Shown here piece by piece: positions 5,555 through 9,658 of a stretch of 9,658 nucleotides of DNA; within the stretch, counting starts at the first letter, position 1, and each line of letters starts with the position of its first letter. Both the position numbers and the translations under genes were made by a program. Below the pieces are notes generated by a model. The model was not told where the DNA came from and did not search any database. It saw nothing but the letters and a program-made list of their open reading frames with translations. The stretch comes from Actinomycetes bacterium (GTDB lineage: Bacteria > Actinomycetota > Thermoleophilia > Gaiellales > Gaiellaceae), in the NCBI GenBank assembly GCA_030624785.1, contig JAUXJK010000050.1, forward strand, positions 1 to 9,658, given 5' to 3'.

Positions 5555-7117
5555 ATGAGCACCCTCGAGTCACGGCTGGAGTCAGGCACGGAGACGTTCG
5601 CGCGCAACGCTGCGAACATGCACACGCTCGTCGCCGAGTTGCGCTCACGCCTTGCAGTTGCCCAGCGGGGCGGCTCACCGGAGTCGATCGCAAAGCACCA
5701 GGCGCGCGGAAAGCTTCTCGCTCGCGAACGCATCGACCGGCTCCTGGATCCGGGCACGGCTTTCCTCGAACTCAATGCCCTCGCTGCGGGCGGCCTCTAT
5801 GACGGCGAAGCTCCCTCCGCCGGCATCGTCACCGGCATTGGGGTGGTCGCCTCGCGCCATTGCGTGATCGTCGCGAACGACGCGACCGTCAAGGGCGGCT
5901 CGTACTTCCCGCTGACAGTGAAGAAGCATCTGCGAGCGCAAGAGGTTGCGCATCAGAACAACCTCGCGTGTATCTACCTGGTTGATTCGGGAGGGGCATA
6001 CCTCCCGTTGCAGGCCGATGTATTCCCCGATCGCGAGCACTTTGGGCGAATCTTCTACAACCAGGCCCTCATGTCACGCGACGGAATCCCGCAGCTCGCG
6101 GTCGTGATGGGTTCATGTACGGCAGGCGGCGCATATGTCCCGGCCATGGCCGACGAGGCGATCATCGTTCAAGGAACAGGCACGATCTTCCTGGGCGGCC
6201 CGCCGCTCGTCAAAGCCGCGACACGAGAGGTGGTCAGTGCCGAGGAACTCGGAGGCGCCGACGTGCATACGCGCGTGTCGGGCGTTGCCGATCACTTCGC
6301 GGCAGACGATGAGCACGCGCTTGCGCTGGCCCGCTCGGCGATCGAGCACATGGCTTGGCGCCCGCCCGAGCCGCCATGGACGATCGAAGCATCAAGCGAC
6401 CCTCTGTACGACCCGACCGAGATCTACGGAATCATTCCCGAAGACGAGCGACACAGCTACGACGTGCGCGAGATCATTGCTCGGCTGGTCGACGGAAGCC
6501 GATTTCACGAGTTCAAGCGGCGCTACGGCGACACGCTTGTGTGCGGCTTTTCTCGCATCCACGGCTATCCCGTAGCGATCCTCGCGAACAATGGCGTGCT
6601 GTTCTCCGAGTCTGCCCTGAAGGGAGCCCATTTCGTCGAGCTCGCCTGCCAGCGTCGCGTGCCATTGCTCTTCTTGCAGAACATCACTGGCTACATGGTG
6701 GGACGCGACTATGAAGCCGGCGGAATCGCGAAGGACGGTGCAAAGCTTGTTTCGGCGGTAGCGTGCGCGCAGGTGCCCAAGTTCACCGTGATGATCGGGG
6801 GCTCCTATGGCGCGGGCAACTACGCGATGTGTGGGCGCGCCTACGGGCCTCGCCAACTCTGGATGTGGCCCAACGCCCGAGTCTCGGTGATGGGCGGAGA
6901 GCAGGCGGCGAGCGTTCTATCAATGGTGGGCGACACCGATTCCGAGGAGATTCGCACAACCTACGAAACCGAAGGAAATCCCTATTACTCGAGCGCACGA
7001 CTCTGGGACGATGGCGTGATCGACCCCCTGGACACGCGAAGGGTGCTGGGCCTCGGACTTGCGGCCAGCGTCAACGCGCCGATCGAGAAGACGCAGTTCG
7101 GCGTCTTCCGCATGTAG
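5555..7117 (+). CDS. liuB: Methylcrotonyl-CoA carboxylase, carboxyltransferase (beta) subunit
   Basis: Transfers CO2 from carboxybiotin to 3-methylcrotonyl-CoA, giving 3-methylglutaconyl-CoA (leucine degradation). It works with the biotin carboxylase/carrier alpha subunit begun at 8750. It has 520 residues from the ATG at 5555. In-frame TTG (5549) and GTG (5552) could add two residues, but the ATG is preferred. The N-half crotonase-like domain has RGKLLARERID, NDATVKGGSYFPLTVKKH, LVDSGGAYLPLQADVFPD, FGRIFYNQ and the oxyanion loop GSCTAGGAY (186-194). The C-half has CGFSRIHGYPVAIL, NNGVLFSESALKGAHF, LFLQNITGYMVGR, the second oxyanion loop GGSYGAGNY (415-423) and WMWPNARVSVMGGEQAA. The FPDREHFGRIFYNQ and VGRDYEAGGIAKDGAK blocks are typical of methylcrotonyl- rather than propionyl-CoA carboxylases. 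Nearby liuC and the alpha subunit support this. Geranyl-CoA carboxylase is a less likely alternative. Confidence 0.93.
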   Translation: MSTLESRLESGTETFARNAANMHTLVAELRSRLAVAQRGGSPESIAKHQARGKLLARERIDRLLDPGTAFLELNALAAGGLYDGEAPSAGIVTGIGVVASRHCVIVANDATVKGGSYFPLTVKKHLRAQEVAHQNNLACIYLVDSGGAYLPLQADVFPDREHFGRIFYNQALMSRDGIPQLAVVMGSCTAGGAYVPAMADEAIIVQGTGTIFLGGPPLVKAATREVVSAEELGGADVHTRVSGVADHFAADDEHALALARSAIEHMAWRPPEPPWTIEASSDPLYDPTEIYGIIPEDERHSYDVREIIARLVDGSRFHEFKRRYGDTLVCGFSRIHGYPVAILANNGVLFSESALKGAHFVELACQRRVPLLFLQNITGYMVGRDYEAGGIAKDGAKLVSAVACAQVPKFTVMIGGSYGAGNYAMCGRAYGPRQLWMWPNARVSVMGGEQAASVLSMVGDTDSEEIRTTYETEGNPYYSSARLWDDGVIDPLDTRRVLGLGLAASVNAPIEKTQFGVFRM

Positions 7118-7120
7118 TCG

Positions 7121-7975
7121 TTACTCGAGCGCCGAGTCGACGACTGCGTCGACCGCCGAGGTCTCCTCGGCAGTCAGAGCTCGTAGCGGGCGCCGGACGG
7201 TGTCCTCGATTTCAACCCCGCGGCGAATCAGCACCCGCTTCATAGCTGCGTGGAACGGATACTGCGACAGCTCTGCTCGCAATGCGGCCAACGTCGTGCT
7301 CGATGCCGGAGTCGGATTGTTGACATGGTTGGCGACGAGTTCGGGAAAGCCTGAAGCTAGCCCGGAGACTGCGCCGATCGCGCCGTGTGCAAGCGCATCC
7401 TCGATTAACGCCTCGGGGCCGCAGAACGCATCGAGCCCGACCGACAGATACGGGGAGAATTTCTCCCACGGCGTCGTCGAGATCTTGATTCCGCGCAGAT
7501 TGTCGAGCGCGTCCCTCAAACGCTCGATCACGTCGAGCGGCAGCGCATACCCCGCGCGTGCTTCGAACTCGTAGAGATAGAAGTCGACGGGAGCGCAGGC
7601 TCGCCCGATCAGCAGGAAGTGCTCAAACAGCGCTGATTCGTCATACGCGAAGTACGGCGGACCAATTGCTGCCACCGCACTCGCACCGTCTGCGGCAGCT
7701 TGTTCAGCGAGGCGCACGGCGTCAATGGTCGCCAGCGTGCCCACGTGCACCGCGACGTCGATACGCGACCCGGCCGCGTCAATGTAGGCACGGGCAATGC
7801 GCTCGCGCTCAGATGGTGCGAAGAGGACTCCTTCGCCGGTGGTTCCTAGCGCGAGGACACCGTCCACGCCAGACTCGGCAAGGAAGTCAACGACCGCCGA
7901 GACCCCGGCATCGTCGAAGTCACCGCCGTCTGGGCGAAGCGGCGTGATGGCAGCCGCGAGAGTTCCCTTGATCAT
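7121..7975 (-). CDS. DapA/N-acetylneuraminate-lyase superfamily class I aldolase, substrate unknown
   Basis: A (beta/alpha)8-barrel Schiff-base aldolase/synthase of 284 residues, counting from the ATG at 7975. That start puts the conserved MIKGTLAAAITP strand at the N-terminus. An upstream in-frame ATG at 8011 would overlap liuC by 8 bases and add 12 uncharacteristic residues. Visible are the pyruvate-carboxylate loop GTTGEG (T45, T46), PPYF (Y108), the catalytic Tyr in FYLYEFEARAG (Y135), the Schiff-base Lys in LRGIKIS (K164) and the GAIGAVSGLAS loop. R140 aligns with the arginine of dihydrodipicolinate synthase, but the usual YNxP is YEFE. It is not beside lysine-pathway genes. It lies antisense between liuB (3 bases between the stops) and liuC (28 bases between the starts). 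A catabolic 2-oxo-acid aldolase or lyase role is more likely than DapA, but this is inference. Confidence 0.85.
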   Translation of the reverse strand: MIKGTLAAAITPLRPDGGDFDDAGVSAVVDFLAESGVDGVLALGTTGEGVLFAPSERERIARAYIDAAGSRIDVAVHVGTLATIDAVRLAEQAAADGASAVAAIGPPYFAYDESALFEHFLLIGRACAPVDFYLYEFEARAGYALPLDVIERLRDALDNLRGIKISTTPWEKFSPYLSVGLDAFCGPEALIEDALAHGAIGAVSGLASGFPELVANHVNNPTPASSTTLAALRAELSQYPFHAAMKRVLIRRGVEIEDTVRRPLRALTAEETSAVDAVVDSALE

Positions 7976-7995
7976 TCCGTCAATGTAACTAGAGT
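7968..7995 (+). promoter_or_regulatory. Putative promoter of liuC, leaderless type
   Basis: TTGATC (7968-7973), a 16-base spacer, then TAGAGT (7990-7995), ending 8 bases before the ATG at 8004. No Shine-Dalgarno is present. The -35 lies partly inside the opposite-strand aldolase coding region, so the two genes share one very compact control element. Confidence 0.5.
7982..7987 (-). promoter_or_regulatory. Putative -10 box of the DapA-like aldolase gene
   Basis: On the minus strand TACATT (TAnnnT) ends 6 bases before the ATG at 7975. With no Shine-Dalgarno, this also suggests a leaderless message and favours the 7975 start over 8011. The -35 is not convincing. Confidence 0.35.
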
Positions 7996-8003
7996 CTCGG
8001 CCA

Positions 8004-8747
8004 ATGAGCACCGTGCGTGTCGAAGAGCGTGGTCACGTGTGCCACGTGATCATGGATCGCCCAGACCGGCGCAACGCGTTCAATGCTGAGCTCATCGCCG
8101 ATCTCCATGCAGCATTCCTGGATGTCGGCGACACGCGAGCCGTTGTTCTGAGCGGTGAGGGAAAGAGCTTCTCGGCTGGTGCCGACGCAGACTGGATGCG
8201 GTCGTCTGCTGATCTCGAGTACTCGGAGAACTGTGCAGACGCCGAGCGACTGCGTTCAATGCTCAATGCGCTCGACAGCTGCCCTGCGCCGACGATCGGG
8301 GTCGTTCAGGGCCACGCAATGGGCGGCGGGGCCGGCCTTGTCGCGTGTTGTGACATCGTGCTGAGCCGCTCACAGACCGTGTTCGCATTCTCGGAGACCA
8401 AGCTTGGGTTGATTCCGTCAGTGATCTCGCCGTTCGTGATCGAACGGATCGGCACGGCACAGGCTCGCCGATACTTCCTCACAGGCGAGCGCTTCACGGC
8501 AGACATTGCTGTCGCCATCGGCCTCGTTCATGAGATATCGGACGACCTGGATCAGGCACTCGACCACGTGATCGGCGAGATTCTCGCCGGCGGCCCCGAG
8601 GCCGTTCGGGCTGCGAAACGGCTCATACAAGAACGTCCCTCAGGCCAGGCCACAGCAGAGCTGATCGCTTCTGTACGTGCTACCGCCGAAGCTCAGGAGG
8701 GTCTCCGCGCGTTCCTCGAGAAGCGTCCGCCGAGCTGGCGGCGCTAG
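8004..8747 (+). CDS. liuC: Enoyl-CoA hydratase/isomerase family protein, probable methylglutaconyl-CoA hydratase
   Basis: Crotonase-fold enzyme, 247 residues. It probably hydrates 3-methylglutaconyl-CoA to HMG-CoA in leucine breakdown. The oxyanion-hole segments are FSAGADADWM (56-65) and HAMGGGAGL (104-112). FSAGADxxWM with GLVACCDI, GLIPSVISPFV and RRYFLTGERF is typical of bacterial LiuC proteins. Of the two glutamates used in classic enoyl-CoA hydratases, E131 (SETKLGLIP) is kept and the first is G111. The C-terminal QEGLRAFLEKRPPSW also fits the LiuC group. The stop is followed after two bases by the biotin carboxylase start, so the pair is co-translated. The upstream divergent gene is the DapA-like aldolase. 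Family assignment is very sure; substrate is supported by context. Confidence 0.88.
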   Translation: MSTVRVEERGHVCHVIMDRPDRRNAFNAELIADLHAAFLDVGDTRAVVLSGEGKSFSAGADADWMRSSADLEYSENCADAERLRSMLNALDSCPAPTIGVVQGHAMGGGAGLVACCDIVLSRSQTVFAFSETKLGLIPSVISPFVIERIGTAQARRYFLTGERFTADIAVAIGLVHEISDDLDQALDHVIGEILAGGPEAVRAAKRLIQERPSGQATAELIASVRATAEAQEGLRAFLEKRPPSWRR

Positions 8748-8749
8748 CA

Positions 8750-9658
8750 GTGCCGCTTTTCGAGCGAGTTCTGATCGCCAACCGGGGAGAGATCGCTCAC
8801 CGCATCATCCGAACATGCGAGAGGTTAGGCATCGGCACTGTCGCGGTTTCCACCCCAGACGATCGCAACAGTTTCCACACGCGGTCTGCGGACGCGGTCG
8901 CATCGATCGACTCGTATCTCGCCGCTGACGAGATCGTCGCAGCGGCCCGCGCTACCGGAGCGACCGCGATTCACCCGGGATACGGATTCCTGGCCGAACA
9001 GGCGAGCTTTGCGTCGGCTGTTGAAGAAGCAGGTCTCGTCTTTGTCGGTCCGCCCCCCGCGGCACTACGCCTTGCCGGCGACAAACTCGCGGCACGCGAT
9101 CTCGCGGCACGCTCGGGCATCCCTCTGCTGGCGAGCGGTGAACCGGAGGAGATTGGCTATCCACTACTCGTCAAGGCCTCGGCTGGCGGCGGCGGCCGCG
9201 GCATGCGCCTCGTCCGAGACGCGGATGAGCTGAGCTCGGCGGTCGAAGCCGCCAAACGCGAGGCGGCCGCCGCTTTCGGCGACGATCGCATCTACTTCGA
9301 GCGCTACCTCGAAGGCGCGCGCCACGTCGAGGTGCAGCTTCTCGCTGACTCGCACGGAGCGATCCTCGCAATCGGTGAGCGCGACTGCTCCATTCAGAGA
9401 CGCCATCAGAAGCTCATCGAGGAGTCGCCTAGCCCATCCATTTCAGCTGAGCAACGAGACCGGCTCGCGATCCTGTCGACGACCCTGGCTCGGGCAATCG
9501 GGTACCAGAACGCCGGGACCGCGGAGTTTCTCGTTTCAGACAACGGCGACATCGCCTTCATCGAGCTCAACGCTCGCCTGCAGGTCGAGCATCCGATAAC
9601 CGAGGCCGTCTGGAAGATCGACCTCGTCGAATGGCAGCTTCGAATCGCCGCCGGCGAT
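8750..9658 (+). CDS. liuD: Methylcrotonyl-CoA carboxylase alpha subunit (biotin carboxylase domain), 3' partial
   Basis: ATP-grasp biotin carboxylase that charges biotin with bicarbonate for the liuB-encoded transferase. The first 303 codons are present; the C-terminal part and the biotin carrier domain lie beyond the window. It starts with GTG at 8750, two bases after the liuC stop, without a clear Shine-Dalgarno, so translational coupling is likely. Visible are VLIANRGEIAHRI, HPGYGFLAE, GDKLAAR (K112), the ATP loop KASAGGGGRGM (K142-M152), ARHVEVQ, GERDCSIQRRHQK (C213, Q216, H219, K221), NAGTAEF and IELNARLQVEHP (E272, N274, R276, Q278, E280), all active-site blocks. Two segments are short against E. 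coli AccC: about 6 residues before SYL, and 13 between K112 and K142 (30 apart versus 43). The reading frame is intact. Propionyl- or acetyl-CoA carboxylase alpha is the alternative; the neighbours favour methylcrotonyl. Confidence 0.92.
   Translation, partial: MPLFERVLIANRGEIAHRIIRTCERLGIGTVAVSTPDDRNSFHTRSADAVASIDSYLAADEIVAAARATGATAIHPGYGFLAEQASFASAVEEAGLVFVGPPPAALRLAGDKLAARDLAARSGIPLLASGEPEEIGYPLLVKASAGGGGRGMRLVRDADELSSAVEAAKREAAAAFGDDRIYFERYLEGARHVEVQLLADSHGAILAIGERDCSIQRRHQKLIEESPSPSISAEQRDRLAILSTTLARAIGYQNAGTAEFLVSDNGDIAFIELNARLQVEHPITEAVWKIDLVEWQLRIAAGD

Noticed and set aside
6392..6856. 154-codon minus-strand frame within liuB
   Set aside because: It lies fully inside the most conserved part of the carboxyltransferase and its translation shows no recognisable domain.
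7121..7975. Calling the aldolase dapA (lysine synthesis)
   Set aside because: No dapB or other lysine genes are near, and the YNxP segment is replaced by YEFE. Only the superfamily is supported.
7976..8011. Upstream ATG at 8011 for the DapA-like gene
   Set aside because: It would overlap the liuC start and add 12 residues outside the conserved fold. The family normally begins just before the GTLAAAITP-like strand, which the ATG at 7975 provides.
1..9658. Search for mobile elements, CRISPR arrays, tRNA/rRNA, defence genes or signs of transfer
   Set aside because: No transposase, integrase, long direct repeats, spaced repeats, cloverleaf-like sequence or clear base-composition break was found. 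The window reads as stable chromosomal metabolism.

Overview
The window is GC-rich (about 60%) and densely coded. It suggests a free-living, aerobic, heterotrophic actinobacterium. The reasons are the NrtR-type NAD regulator beside nadC-nadA, the 'short HPECGC' form of NadA, a compact acyl-CoA carboxylase/biotin carboxylase pair, TAnnnT -10 boxes placed so close to ATG that leaderless transcripts are likely, and the codon use. The exact order is not resolvable from this sequence. No rRNA, tRNA, CRISPR array, transposon or phage gene is visible.

Layout. (1) 1-2686, plus strand: the 3' part of an M20-family amidohydrolase of the N-carbamoyl-amino-acid/beta-ureidopropionate/allantoate group, then a CoA-acylating (methyl)malonate-semialdehyde dehydrogenase. 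Together they look like the end of a catabolic operon, for pyrimidine/beta-alanine or valine. (2) 2697-5343: an NAD biosynthesis island. An NrtR regulator with a degenerate Nudix box (minus strand) diverges from nadC-nadA (plus strand) across a 119-base control region that holds a 23-bp inverted repeat well placed as its operator. nadB is absent. (3) 5344-5554: a non-coding gap with inverted repeats and a -10-like box abutting the next start. (4) 5555-9658: a leucine-catabolism (liu) cluster with methylcrotonyl-CoA carboxylase beta subunit (liuB), methylglutaconyl-CoA hydratase (liuC) and the N-terminal half of the biotin carboxylase alpha subunit (liuD). A DapA-superfamily class I aldolase of unknown substrate lies on the opposite strand between liuB and liuC.

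How the genes work together. Regions 1 and 4 degrade nitrogenous or branched-chain compounds to acyl-CoA units. LiuD+LiuB carboxylate 3-methylcrotonyl-CoA and LiuC hydrates the product to HMG-CoA. The isovaleryl-CoA dehydrogenase and HMG-CoA lyase needed to complete the pathway are not in the window. Region 2 makes nicotinate mononucleotide from iminoaspartate under probable NAD-status control.

Most of this is recognisable metabolism, and I see no evidence of a wholly new system. The best leads are the nrtR/nadCA operator, the orphan aldolase sharing a 28-base start-to-start gap with liuC, the deletions in the biotin carboxylase, and the likely leaderless promoters.
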